A DNA stretch of 64,000 bases, from the NCBI GenBank assembly GCA_023974075.1, contig CM043793.1, positions 4,715,396-4,779,395 on the forward strand, in the 5' to 3' direction. The translations under genes were made by a program, and so were the position numbers. The notes beneath the pieces are model-generated. The model was not told the origin of the DNA and made no database searches. It saw nothing but the letters and a program-made list of their open reading frames with translations. Positions 26,889 through 38,499 of the stretch are shown piece by piece. The DNA comes from Chaenocephalus aceratus. Lineage: Eukaryota; Chordata; Actinopteri; Perciformes; Channichthyidae. Within the stretch, counting starts at the first letter, position 1, and each line of letters begins with the position of its first letter.

Positions 26889-27285
26889 GATTCCGTCTTT
26901 TCTTAACGTGTGAATGACAAGCATTAAGAATAACAAAATATAGCTAATTCTCTTGCAAATTGTCTCATTTGATTATGAATGTAACGTTTATATAGGGGAA
27001 CTACACTGTTAGCAGTAACTTGGTATGCATGTATTTCATGTTAGCTTAGCTTCTTAGCCTGAGCTAGATCTGTTTACTTCCAGTTCGGAGGCAGCAGGTC
27101 CCGCCTCGGCTCCGCCTGACGGCCTCTTTGCCCTTATTTGGAGCAGGCGGGATTAGACTCTGACGTCACAGTTGAGCCGTTAGTGGCTGACTCCGCCTAC
27201 TAAGGGCTTCTCGGCAACCAGAATCCTATGGGTGACGTCACGGACACTACGTCCATTTATATATACAGTCTATGGTTGGGGCCAA

Positions 27286-27741
27286 ACGACCATGAGAACT
27301 TTGAGACATTTGAATTTGAGCAGTTTACCAATGTCTTGATCTGAAGGATTTTTCATCTTGTGAGTTGGACTGATCATAATATTGTAAAGTTAACTATAAA
27401 CATAGTTCCCAGCCATCACATATTGTTTGAAAGAGAAGTTATACAACTTTAAATCAATCTACATTTTACATGGATTTGCTGCAGTTCCTTGGGAATTGGT
27501 ATATCTTGATGATCATTTGAATAAAATAAATTGTTGGAAACAAAAGCGAGTAACAAATACTACCTCTTTGAAAGATAACAATTCAACTCCATAAACATCA
27601 TCCAATGAGCCACAGCTCATGGGGTTCCCCAGGGTGCAATGCTTAGTCCCTTTTTTTTCATACGTTATGCTCTACAATAAAACTTGGTGAATAAAACTGT
27701 CAAGACAGTTTACGTTTGGGGTTTCGATTTTTGAATGGAAG
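27286..27741. other. Non-coding sequence, nothing recognised
   Basis: AT-rich sequence between two mobile elements. Confidence 0.5.
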
Positions 27742-27743
27742 TA

Positions 27744-28578
27744 CACTGAACAAAAATATAAACGCAACACTTTTGTTTTTGCTCCCATTTTTAATGAGAT
27801 GAACTCAAAGATCTAAAACATTTTCTATATACACAAAATAACCATTTCTCTCAAATATTGTTCACAAATCTGAAAAAATCTGTGATAGTGAGCACTTCTC
27901 CTTTGCCGAGATAATCCATCCCACCTCACAGGTGTGGCATATCAAGATGCTGATTAGACAGCATGATTATTGCACAGGTGTGCCTTAGGCTGGCCACAAT
28001 AAAAGGCCACTCTGAAACGTGCATTTTTGCTTTATTGGGGGAGTCTGGGGGGGTCCGAAAACCAGTCAGTATCTGGTATGAGGGGTAGGGTTAGGGTTAG
28101 GGTTAGGGTAATGTTGTGAATCGAGTGGCCCATGGTGGTGGTGGGGTTATGGTATGGGCAGGCGTATGTTATGGACGACGAACACAGGCCACTCGATTCA
28201 CAACATTATCCTAACCAAAACCTAACCCTAACCCTACCCCTCACACCAGATACTGACTGGTTTTAGGACTCCCCCAGACCCCCCCAATAAAGCAAAAATG
28301 CACGTTTCAGAGTGGCCTTTTATTGTGGCCAGCCAAAGGCACACCTGTGCAATAATCATGCTGTCTAATCAGCATCTTGATATGCCACACCTGTGAGGTG
28401 GGATGGATTATCTCGGCAAAGGAGAAGTGCTCACTATCACAGATTTTTTCAGATTTGTGAACAATATTTGAGAGAAATGGTTATTTTGTGTATATCGAAA
28501 ATGTTTTAGATCTTTGAGTTCATCTCATGAAAAATGGGAGCAAAAACAAAAGTCTTGCGTTTATATTTTTGTTCAGTG
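27744..28578. mobile_element. Foldback element with ~390 bp inverted arms and TA flanks
   Basis: Arms 27744-28130 and 28187-28578 are near-perfect inverses with a 56 bp loop. The ends are CACTGAACAAAAATATAAAC and its inverse, flanked by TA on both sides (27742-27743 and 28579-28580), as for Tc1/mariner-type insertion. No transposase is present. The stem contains AGGGTTAGGGTTAGGG (28085-28110 region), with the inverse CCTAACCCTAACCC in the other arm. Confidence 0.88.
28083..28110. repeat. Short telomere-like TTAGGG array in foldback arm
   Basis: Four consecutive GGGTTA-type units on the plus strand. The partner arm (about 28208-28236) has the C-rich inverse with one decayed unit (CCAAAACC). 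It is interstitial, and the whole unit lies within the mobile element. Confidence 0.9.
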
Positions 28579-28580
28579 TA

Positions 28581-28991
28581 GTTTGATACTGAAACAATAA
28601 AAACGTATTTGTAAATTGGACATAATTGTGACATACTTATACTGATGAAATATTCTACACTTTTGAATATGAATAGTAGACATAAAACAAAATCGACATA
28701 CACATAAAGGATAGAGGATTATGATGCATAACAACTCATTTAATAATGTATTTGGAGATTAAAAGTGAAAGATGTTGTCTTTAGTTTTCCATTATATACA
28801 AATCAAACATGTAACCAGAAGACATTGGCACAATGAAGAAACTCCTCGGATTACATTAGAGATAAATGGATACACTCAGATTGCCTCTATACTAGACAAA
28901 CACAACTATTGTCACCCTTACCAGAGAGTCATTTAAAACATTGTTAATTCACAAAATGTAAGGGAAAGAGGGTCATGGTCTTAAGATACAA
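28581..28991. other. Non-coding sequence, nothing recognised
   Basis: AT-rich flank between the foldback and Helitron-like elements. Confidence 0.5.
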
Positions 28992-30545
28992 CTAGAGAAT
29001 GCAATTCCTGAAGAAATTGCTAGTGGGAATGCTTTATGCTGAAAAGCTGACGCTGAATTGCTATGATGAAATGTAATGTGTAAGAAGAAAGTGAAGAATT
29101 TAGATTGAAATGATACATGAACACTGGGGACTTGAATGTGTGATGAGAGAAGAAAATAAAGTAAAAAGGCTTGGAAAAGCAGCAGAATATTCGAACTGCA
29201 AACTTTTAAACTAACTTGATGGTGAATGATCTGTCGCCATGCCAACGGCATTTGATGACATCCCATAATACGCGTAGATGCGTTGATGGCTGCATCGTTA
29301 CCAAAGCTGTGAAGTTTTGGCCGTTTGGAGCATTTTCACTGAAGTTATGAGAAAACCGCCACCGTTTTTCTCATGGAAACAGCATATGGTGAGATGTCAG
29401 ATTTGACGTAGAGCTGTTGAGGCATGGAGAGGTGATATACAGGTGAAGATTGTGGGACGACCGGACCGTGTCCATTGGAGCTACAGCGACATCGTGTTTT
29501 ATGGCGAGGGATGCGTTTCCATGGCAACAGCCTATGGTGAGATCTCAGATTTGGCATAAAGCTGTTGAGGCATGGACCGGTGATATACAAGCGAAGTTTG
29601 GGGGATGATCGGACCGTGTCCATTGGAGTTACAGCGACATCATGTTTTATGGCGAGGGATGCGTTTCCATGGAAACGGCATATGACACCCCATAATTGAC
29701 GTAGAGCTGTGTTAACCATTATCTGAAGTCTGCTGCTCATAGCATGTCAGTTGGAGTTATGAGTCATGACATCATCGTGTTCCATGACACAGGTGTTTAT
29801 ATTTGAGCTAACGACGTGTCCAGAGATCAAAGGTTTCCATGGTGATCAGTGAGAGGAGAGCATTTTCATTGTTCCGAATGAGAGATAAACCTCTTACATG
29901 TGAACGTTTTGTTGAAGAACCGTAACAGATATGTCACTTCATGCCCTCAAGAGGCATTTTTTTTAATTATGTTGCTTATTTTTATTTATTTTTTCAAGCT
30001 ACGAGATGTTTTCCTACGTTTCTCATGAAAGATTATGTCTCAGGAATGTAGGGTTTGGGTATTATGGCAGGTTTAAAAGAAAATATGAAGGCAACATTAA
30101 ATCTGTCCTCCGCTCTAGCTGTGACATCACGCACTCTAAAATATGAAGAAGGCCTCTTTAACAAGGTCTGAACAATGTTTAATATCTGTAAAAGTAAGAA
30201 TCAGATTTAAGAGTTGTTTTACACGAATAATGTCAGAAAGATGTGTAACATTTTAAAGTTGAAATGAGGTTTCTGAGTGAAATTATGAATGAACAGTTAG
30301 CAGTTGAAGTTGCATGAAGATTGTTGCAGTCTGAAGAGTTTCTCCATTGACTTCCATGTTAAAAATGTGATGAATTATGGGTTGTATCTCTGGAATTATG
30401 AAAGTCATGAATGAGAAAAGTAATAGCCATCGATTCTCGTCCGAGCTGAACGTTTTGATGTTTGAACGGAGTTGCTGCGATGTGGAATGTGGGGGAAGAA
30501 GAGGTGCAAAATAACCTGGCGGAATAATAAAGAATTTCACTAAAT
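28992..30545 (-). mobile_element. Helitron-like element, copy 1 (non-autonomous)
   Basis: On the minus strand the 3' end is a hairpin (GCAATTTCTTCAGGAATTGC, 29001-29020; 8 bp stem with one G-T pair) followed by ATTCTCTAG and T. This is the Helitron pattern of hairpin, CTRR and a T in the target. The copy at 38500-40953 on the plus strand shares the same end and interior. The 5' limit is uncertain; shared sequence runs to about AAATTCTTTATTATTCCGCC (30520-30540). No helicase is encoded. Two ~147 bp tandem copies lie at 29366-29510 and 29511-29658. Confidence 0.65.
29366..29700. repeat. ~147 bp tandem duplication inside Helitron-like copy 1
   Basis: Units 29366-29510 and 29511-29658, with a partial third to about 29700. 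Each starts near a CATGGMAAC palindrome and contains GGACCGTGTCCATTGGAG and GACATCRTGTTTTATGGCGA. The chance open frame 29345-29740 (minus) follows from this duplication. Confidence 0.85.
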
Positions 30546-30833
30546 TAGCTGTAAAACAAACTCAACCTGCTGCTTTATCCCTAAATACACGATTGACCTG
30601 GATGTTTTATTACCATGGGGCCTATTCTTGTGAAGTAAAATATTTTCTATTCTGCTTTTCCTTTTCAATAATTTTTATGATTAAAATATAGGGATATAGC
30701 TACTGTATATGAAACAAATGTTTTATAACTTGTATAGTATGTTTCTGACAGTTAAGGGAACTCTTTAATGGGTAGTTCCTTTGTGTGGTTTTAGACCAGC
30801 ATCCAAAAAGCTGCATTGACTCTTAAACCTAAC
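30546..30833. other. Short unique stretch
   Basis: Nothing recognised between the Helitron-like copy and the L2 tail. Confidence 0.5.
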
Positions 30834-31611
30834 CATTACATTACATTACATTACATTACATTGCATTACATTACATTGCATTTAGCTGACGCTTTTATCC
30901 AAAGCGACTTACAATAAGTGCATTCGACCAGGAAGACACAACCTTGAAGACAACAGAATCATATAAGAACATCAGGTTTCATAGAGCCAAACATTTCAAG
31001 TGCTACTCAACTGGCTTTAGATAAGCCAGTCCTTTATTAGTATATAAGTGCTTTGTTAATAGTTCTATCGCTCGAAGTGGAGTCTAAAGAGATGAGTTTT
31101 CAGTTTGCGCCGGAAGGTGTGTAAGCTTTCTGCTGTCCTGATGTCAATGGGGAGCTCATTCCACCATTTTGGAGGCAGGATAGCAAACCCACGTGTTTCT
31201 GCTGATGGGAACTTGGGTCCCCCTCGCAGCGAGGGTGCAGCGAGTCGTTTGGCTGATGCAGAGTGGAGTGCACGTGCTGGGGTGTACGGTTTAACCATGT
31301 CCTGGATGTAGGAAGGGCCAGACCCATTCGCAGCATGGTACGCAAGTACCAGTGTCTTGAAGTGGATTCTATCAGTTACTGGAAGCCAGTGGAGGGAGCG
31401 GAGGAGCGGCGTGATGTGGGAACATTTAGGAAGGTTGAAGACCAGGCGAGCCGCTGCATTCTGGATGAGCTGCAGAGGTCGGATGGCACATGCAGGTAGA
31501 CCTGCGAGGAGGGAGTTGCAGTAGTCTAGGCGTGAGGTGACGAGAGCCTGAACCAGAACCTGCGTGGCTTTCTGGGTCAGCTGGAGACGTATCCTCCTGA
31601 TGTTGTAAAGC
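30834..31611 (-). mobile_element. L2/CR1-type LINE, 5'-truncated copy
   Basis: The minus-strand 3' end carries CGCTTTGGATAAAAGCGTCA and a (TGTAA)n tail (30834-30880). Upstream is the C-terminal coding region of the reverse transcriptase protein. CCTAACC flanks both sides (about 30827-30833 and 31613-31619), a possible short TSD. Full elements are several kb, so only the last ~780 bp remains. Confidence 0.85.
31065..31560 (-). pseudogene. L2/CR1 LINE ORF2, C-terminal end
   Basis: The frame at 31065-31298 reads KPYTPARALHSASAKRLAAP, later GGPKFPSAETRGFAILPPKW, and ends with ELPIDIRTAESLHTFRRKLK followed by THLF and a stop. This W-N-x-L-P...S-L-x-x-F-x-x-x-L-K-x-H-L-F pattern is the usual C-terminus of L2/CR1-type reverse transcriptase proteins. 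Upstream (to about 31560) another frame continues the match (SLHWLPV-type motif), so at least one frameshift is present. The endonuclease and catalytic reverse transcriptase core are absent. A second copy is at 50550-51483. Confidence 0.8.
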
Positions 31612-31625
31612 GTGTAACCCTAACC

Positions 31626-32946
31626 CTTAAATAAAAAGGTCAGAATGTATTCTTTAGTTACATTCTTTATAAATACTTTGTTATATTGTTATGTAAACTT
31701 TGTCTTTCCACATAGTATACTGGCAAGTCAACAACATTTTCCCAGTTTCTGCTTTTTCGAGACCATCAGAATGCAAAGAGTAACAAAGTCTCGATGTTCA
31801 TTTTTAATCATAAATACAAACGTCTCTGCTGATAAATGCTCAGCACTGTGGGTCACATCCAGGGACGTCAAAGCTGTCGCAGCTTGTCACACATGCAAAT
31901 CAGTCCTACATGGTTCAATCCCTTTGGAAATACATCAATTAGTTGGCATGGAGATTTGATTGTCCAGCAATCTAACAGCCAACATGTTTCTCCTGTGAGT
32001 GGCAATGAGATAATTATCCCTATATTTCCGCTTGTTGTCACAGACCATGTGTGGCTTCTGACGCCCCTGGATAGGGCAGAAATCATTTGTATTAAATTCC
32101 CAAAAGAGTTAATTTGCATTTTAGTTTCATGAAATGCCATTACCATGTTTTGATACAGTTTTTTTTAGCAATAGCCACTGTGTACGTTTATGTAGATAGC
32201 AACATCACTGAAAGAAAATAATGATTAACTAGTAGCATACTAAATGCCTTTATTATTCCAGTTTTTGGAGTAATTTGATCAGAATGATTGATATGTCTTG
32301 ATAAATGACACAGAGGAGCACAGTTTTACTGCAATACTTTTTGATCTTCTGGAGAGGTGCATTTGCTATTCCCAACAAACCAATGCGTCTCATTGTTACA
32401 CAAGGCATGGATGGAACACCCCTTGATATAATTTGACTCAAAATAGCCCGACAAAATAACAGAAAAGTATTGCAATTTCTTCATTTTCCTGCATCTAAGG
32501 TTCTTGTTCCTTCAAAGGGATAACAAGATGCCATTGGACGAGGTTCACTGACTCAAAATAATGCTATTTCCCTTCTAAATAGGCCTTTTTCTGACAGCCC
32601 CAAAATGAAAAAAGAAAACGGGTCTTTTTTTATTTCGAGATAATTCTACCTCTAAAGTAGACTCCAGCATGTTGTGGTGTATATTTTTAAGTCTAGGTCG
32701 GACTATTGTGTAATAAAGATTATAAATGATGGGTGAAATGAGAAGAACAAGCAGCATTTCTAGCTTCGATCGAACAATGATTTATCTCCCGTGAAATTCA
32801 AAGATACCCTTCATTTCATGCTCACACAAAAAACACTCTAAAATTGAGATATGCTCAATGAAAAAGGTACATGTAGCCTCTTTACAACAGGAGGCACATC
32901 GCACATGAATGTATGTGTGCTTAAATATCCACACACGCATCTGCAT
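31626..32946. other. Unique-looking sequence, possibly conserved non-coding
   Basis: No repeats or supported exons. The block at about 31850-32140 is compositionally balanced and contains TTAATTTGCATTTTAG, an octamer/POU-type site; this makes it a candidate regulatory element only. Confidence 0.4.
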
Positions 32947-33631
<685 letters not shown>

Positions 33632-33740
33632 TTAAAGGGGCCCTATTCTGCTTTAAGGTGTTCCCTCTCCTCTAGTGTGTTGTTCTGTATGGAAATGGTC
33701 TGCAAAGGCTAACATCCCAAAGTTCCCTTCAGATGGGGGT
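33632..33740. mobile_element. TTAA-type element end (fragment)
   Basis: TTAAAGGGGCCCTATTCTGC begins at a TTAA and resembles the ends of the TTAA-target families elsewhere in the window. I found no partner end, so this is a fragment. Confidence 0.4.
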
Positions 33741-35460
33741 TCTCTCCCCATCCCCGGATAACAAGCTCAGCAAAATCATTGGACATAAACAATTGTAACT
33801 CCAGAAACTATACAGCTGGCAAAAAATAAATAAAGTACAAATAAGAAACCGAGTACCTCTGGCCAGGAAGAATGGGAGCACAAAGGTAATGGGGGGGCTT
33901 CTCTCTGCTGTGCCCTGCATTGTGTTCATATTGCTCCAGGCCTACCCACCGTTCCAACAGTTATGTTGCACTTCTGCTGTAAAAGTAAAAGTGCCTTCTA
34001 AGGCTTCAACATTCGAGTTGAATACATCTAGAGGGTGTCTTACATTTGGTTTGGTTAGAAATATTAATTGCGCATCCTTGCTAATTTGTGGTTGGGTATT
34101 TGCATGTCCTGTAGTGAGACAATGACAGTAAACCATAACATCGCTACCAGGAGAAATGTATCTGTTTGATTTGCCGAGTTTCAAGTCGATGTTAGCTTCA
34201 GATGAACTGAAGATTTTTGCATTATTAATAAAGACCATAGATATTGTCCCATCATGTTCAGTGTAGTCACATAAATAAGGGCACTATGGAAAAGAGGGAT
34301 GACTGAAACACTTCCAATGTACATGCACCATGTTAGTCCTTCCCTCACATAGACTATACTTTCCATTATTGTAGTGTAGGAGTAACAACAGTTATTCTTC
34401 TACATGCATTGAGACAGTTTGGAATATAATCATTATCTCTGATCCTGTCTAAGTGTAGTGTTAAATGAACAATTATGATTCTTCTCTCAACTGCTGCATC
34501 ATGTCATTGTGTTATTATTGTTATGTTGTACCCTTTTTAGGGCCTTATGGTTAGGTTAGGGCTACAGGTCATTGTATGGTATGTTTGTGAGTGCATACAG
34601 TAAGGTTTTAGTGCTGTGCTGTCTATACACACAAGTTCCCTAACTCTAACGGATGATGTGTCAAAAAAGTATTTTTTTCATAAATGATAAATCGACCATC
34701 TTAAGATGTTAAAGGTATATGTGTGTATAGATTGTACATATTGAACACTATCACTGTTAATCAACATATGAGCTAACAATAGACTAATAGCTCAGGCTCA
34801 ACGCATCTGCCTGACTGACCAATGCAGTGTATGAGTTCTTGATTTTAGATTAGCCTTTTCAGCTCGGTAGTTATTTGACACAAACAGATCAATGCACTGT
34901 CAATAGCAGGTGGCACAGGCTTCATGTAAGAACAGACTTAAAGACCCAGAACATATTTGACTTCCATGTCAAGGGTCAGAGGATGGGTCACCGGGGAAGT
35001 AAATCCTTCCAATGATGCTGCCATGGATTTTTTCTTGGCTAATTAAAAAAAGCCATGACATCACAATTGATTAATTCTCCTATAGGACAACACGGCCTGC
35101 CTTCTAATGTGTATGAACATATGGTCCAATCATGTTTGAAGAAATCATTAGGAAACTCTAAATAGACCAAAACAATTTAAAACAATAGAGCTTATGACAA
35201 TGTCAGCATTCCTTAAATTGTTAATTCATATAATATTCATATCCATTATTGTTAGATAATGCTATTAGGTATTTGTCAGCATTTGTTCTGTCACAGTGAA
35301 AGCTGCATTGTCTTGTTCTGTTCTCATATTAAAGGCGTATAGATATTCCTCATATTCAGTCAACACGTTGTACATTAGTTTACAATAAGTGTCATATTGT
35401 TGAGGTGGTAGGTCTTTATTTTCAAGTGGGGGAAATTGACAATACCTGCACTGAAGAAAA
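33741..35460. other. Unique-looking non-coding sequence
   Basis: No tandem repeats or transposon ends noted. Open frames such as 33889-34125 lack any recognised domain. Confidence 0.5.
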
Positions 35461-35649
35461 CTGAAGCGTTGACTTTAATTAAATGTATTATGCCATCAGA
35501 TTTCCCATAACTGTATTAGGTTAGTTGAAAGCAATAATATTAAGTTTAAATAAAAAAGTAGGTTCAAATTAATAATATTGTTTTCAACTAACCTAATACA
35601 GATGTGAAATCTGTTGACATAATACATTCAAATCAAGTCAACGTTTCAG
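35461..35649. mobile_element. Small foldback element (189 bp)
   Basis: Arms 35461-35541 and about 35570-35649 are inverses (CTGAAGCGTTGACTT versus CTGAAACGTTGACTT from the right, continuing through TGTATTAGGTTAGTTGAAA). The loop is about 28 bp and AT-rich. No TSD was seen. A lone copy of ACTGAAACGTTGAC occurs at about 36538. Confidence 0.75.
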
Positions 35650-35930
35650 GTTGTTCTGTTTACTCTGAAACACTTTGGATTCCCTACAAAGTCATATATT
35701 TGACCAGTCAATCAAATAAAGCCTCACCTCTGTCCTTCCCCCTATTATTTCGCTTTTTTAGTATGCAATGAATATGTTTTTATTAAATGTATTTCATTCC
35801 TGAGCCCAATTTGGTCTGTTTCAGTGGCAACAGGCATTCTTCAGGTGTGGCTACTTTAGAGCTGCCAGTCCACCATGTGTGATGCCTTTGTGTGGGAGTT
35901 GTGGTTGGGACAGGAGCTCTGTGATATGGG

Positions 35931-35931
<1 letters not shown>

Positions 35932-35987
<56 letters not shown>
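35932..35987. repeat. GT microsatellite
   Basis: 28 GT units. Confidence 0.97.
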
Positions 35988-35989
<2 letters not shown>

Positions 35990-36554
35990 TGTGGGGTGGT
36001 GGGTGGTCAGACACAGTGACGTCCGAGACAGATCTTTCTCTCAGCCATGCTGGAGACAGAGGAGCTGCTCCTGCGTCTCGGGGGAAGCTTCTAGTGTGTC
36101 TCTGAACGTGGTGGCGGCACGTTGGGTAACCAGATCACTACACACACAGCGCTAAAAAGCTAACTGTCTGGACTCAAAAAGCATCTGTGGTCAATACTTT
36201 CTCTCTTCCATTTCTCGCACTTCCTTATCTCTGTTTCCAGCTTTAGGAGAGCATTAGGGTGGCTGCTGCTCCCCACACACCAGGAGAGGAGCAGAACGGA
36301 AAGGGGAAAGTAAGAATTAGGGGAGATTCCTGTTCTTATCAGTATGACAATTTGAGGTTCCCCTCCATACACACCTTGAGATGGACATGCCCCCTAAACA
36401 TTCACATGCTGCATGTACAATCTTCATTAGATTCAGCTTGTGAATATATATTTTGAGATCATTTATAGAAACATTTTATGACTGATTTGCATCATTGAGT
36501 TTTAAAACCAAAACTATGTAAAAAAGACAAGTCTGCAACTGAAACGTTGACTTA
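35988..36554. other. Non-coding sequence, nothing recognised
   Basis: Only short chance frames are present. Confidence 0.45.
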
Positions 36555-37090
36555 TGACAACCCAGTCTCACGGCATTTCGTGTTATAGTCACGACATTTA
36601 ATCTATTGATTCGTGTTCACCAGCACGATTTCCCCTTTTTTTCGTGTCACACAGAACAATTTTAAAAGCAATGTATTTCTATTGGTAGTGTGTTTCGTGC
36701 CTGCAGCACGTCTTTTTGTCCGGTCGGGTCTTGGAAGACCGGAAGCTGTGGGGTTTATAAAAACATGTTCTTACTCAATATCAAACCACGATTATTGTTT
36801 TTATTTCAAATCGTATAATGTTGGACTTTTTTTTTCGTCTGTGAGGAAAATAAATGGGGCTCAGAGCCTCAGAATACTGAAATCTGTATTTCCTTTTATC
36901 TTTTTTTCCTTCTAATTTGTTATTCTTTTCTAGAAAACACATTGGTGTTACTCACCAATAACACACAATTATCCTTGTTTTTATTTATTTGTTTAATTCC
37001 ATAATCTCGGGCTTCATAGTAAGGCTACATTAAATGTTATAATATTCATCGTGTGACACGAGTAGATTTTAGCCGAGACCGACGGAAAGT
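36555..37090. mobile_element. Unclassified interspersed repeat
   Basis: Starts near CCCAGTCTCACGGCATTTCG and includes TTCGTGTTATAGTCACGACA and CACGTCTTTTTGTCCGG. I recall this as a recurrent fish sequence but cannot name the family, and no ends were found. The limits are approximate. Confidence 0.35.
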
Positions 37091-37120
37091 TTGTCTCAAA
37101 AACTCTGTGTGTAAAAGACG

Positions 37121-37604
37121 ATCCACAAGCAGAGATTTGAGATCCACAAGCAGAGACTTGAGATCCACGAGCAGAGATTTGAGATCCACAAGCAGAGACT
37201 TGAGATCCACGAGCAGAGATTTGAGATCCACGAGCAGAGACTTGAGATCCACGAGCAGAGATTTGAGATCCACGAGCAGAGACTTGAGATCCACAAGCAG
37301 AGATTTGAGATCCACGAGCAGAGACTTGAGATCCACAAGCAGAGATTTCAGATCCACAAGCAGAGACTTGAGATCCACAAGCAGAGATTTCAGATCCACA
37401 AGCAGAGACTTGAGATCCACAAGCAGAGATTTGAGATCCACGAGCAGAGACTTGAGATCCACAAGCAGAGATTTCAGATCCACAAGCAGAGACTTGAGAT
37501 CCACAAGCAGAGATTTCAGATCCACAAGCAGAGACTTGAGATCCACAAGCAGAGATTTGAGATCCACAAGCAGAGATTTGAGATCCACAAACAGAGATTT
37601 CAAC
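37121..37604 (+). repeat. 21 bp minisatellite, about 23 copies
   Basis: Unit AGATCCACRAGCAGAGAYTTG. Units ending ACTTG alternate with units ending ATTTG or ATTTC, giving a 42 bp higher-order repeat. Because 21 is divisible by 3, long frames are open on both strands (for example 37053-37613 plus and 37046-37705 minus, with heptad products such as LLVDLKS); I do not regard them as genes. Confidence 0.95.
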
Positions 37605-37725
37605 CATTTTTGACCGTTGGTGCTCATCCTAATTTCGGCCTTGATGTAACAACATTCATAATTAAGTAAATGTAACACCCTTTTCACCCCGGTTACACAT
37701 TTCATTTGCCCTGTACAATGGGCGC

Positions 37726-37785
37726 TGTAAGTGATGAAAGTGGGGGATGTTGGCTTATCAGGCGCCCGCAGCTCACAGCCAAAGT

Positions 37786-37822
<37 letters not shown>

Positions 37823-38050
37823 CCGGCGCTGTTGTTGTTAGCATATGGTGCTAGCTGCGCTAACGGATATAAGACGATGTTTCTATAACAAAGTTGGAGG
37901 GAGAGTCCTCTCCTGTCAGACTGAGAGGATATGTGGGGTAAAGGATTCTGAGTGTTTAGTTAACTTTAGTCTAAGTTATCTCAGTGGGTCGCAAACGGTT
38001 TGGCCACGATTTATGTAAACAAATATATCTAAGGCACACCTTTATAATTA
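37726..38050. mobile_element. Shared transposon-internal module, inverted copy
   Basis: The inverse of 37800-38000 matches 10915-11160, including GACCCACTGAGATAACT, CTCAGTCTGACAGGAGAG and TATATCCGTTAGCGCAGCTA. An AG microsatellite (37791-37818) takes the place of the CT-rich stretch in the other copy. Confidence 0.65.
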
Positions 38051-38107
38051 TTAGGATAAATAAGAACTGGTTTGAAATCATTCCAATGTATACTTAGGAC
38101 AGTAAAA

Positions 38108-38499
38108 CCACAGTGGCGAGCCGTGACTTTTATGACCCCACCCCTTCCCTCGAAAAAAAAAATTGTTATTATGTCACAGCGTATACTTCAGCGAATATTT
38201 AAAACAACGGCCCGGGGTGCAAAACGCATCAATGAAAACAACCTACCACACAAAACAACACCTGTAAATAACCCAATTTGTGTTCTTTGAAATTGAAAAG
38301 GATATTGCATTGTGTTTGTTACTTTCGTTGCAGTTGTATGTCTTAAGTGTAATTTGGCATGCTTTTATTTTGAAGGCGAGTTTACGCTGTTGACAGGAAG
38401 TTATTGTTCCTATGGAAACAAGAAAGCTTCACAGCGGGCGGAACTTGTCATAAAGTCTGCGATAATAAAACTCACCCATTTAGAGGGAAGATATAATTG
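38108..38499. mobile_element. Partial hAT-like end and shared repeat
   Basis: CAGTGGCGAGCCGTGA at about 38109 resembles a hAT terminus, without a partner. From about 38257 (GTAAATAACCCAATTTGTGT) to about 38410 the sequence matches pieces of 62475-62705, which shows an interspersed family. No coding sequence. Confidence 0.4.

Larger units (their letters stand above)
25165..27274. mobile_element. Composite interspersed element with 11 bp TSD
   Basis: GTTGGGGCCAA occurs exactly at 25154-25164 and 27275-27285 and so flanks the whole unit. The left part includes CAATTTCCATAGACCCCATG and the right part GGTGACGTCACGGACACTAC, both of which I recall as common fish repeat sequences. A hAT (25796-26678) is nested inside; without it the element is about 1.23 kb. 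A short THAP-like coding remnant lies at 25638-25691. The superfamily is undecided: an 11 bp duplication fits a retroelement or a Mutator-type element. Confidence 0.65.

Noticed and set aside
28083..28236. Chromosome end or telomere fusion suggested by TTAGGG repeats
   Set aside because: Only four units per arm, enclosed in a foldback mobile element with TA flanks.
37121..37604. Regular repeats that superficially resemble a CRISPR array (also the 30 bp array at 43 kb)
   Set aside because: Units are contiguous with no unique spacers, and the genome is eukaryotic.
37046..37705. Long open frames on both strands (up to 219 codons) with heptad repeats
   Set aside because: They coincide with a 21 bp tandem repeat; a unit divisible by 3 without stop codons keeps many frames open.
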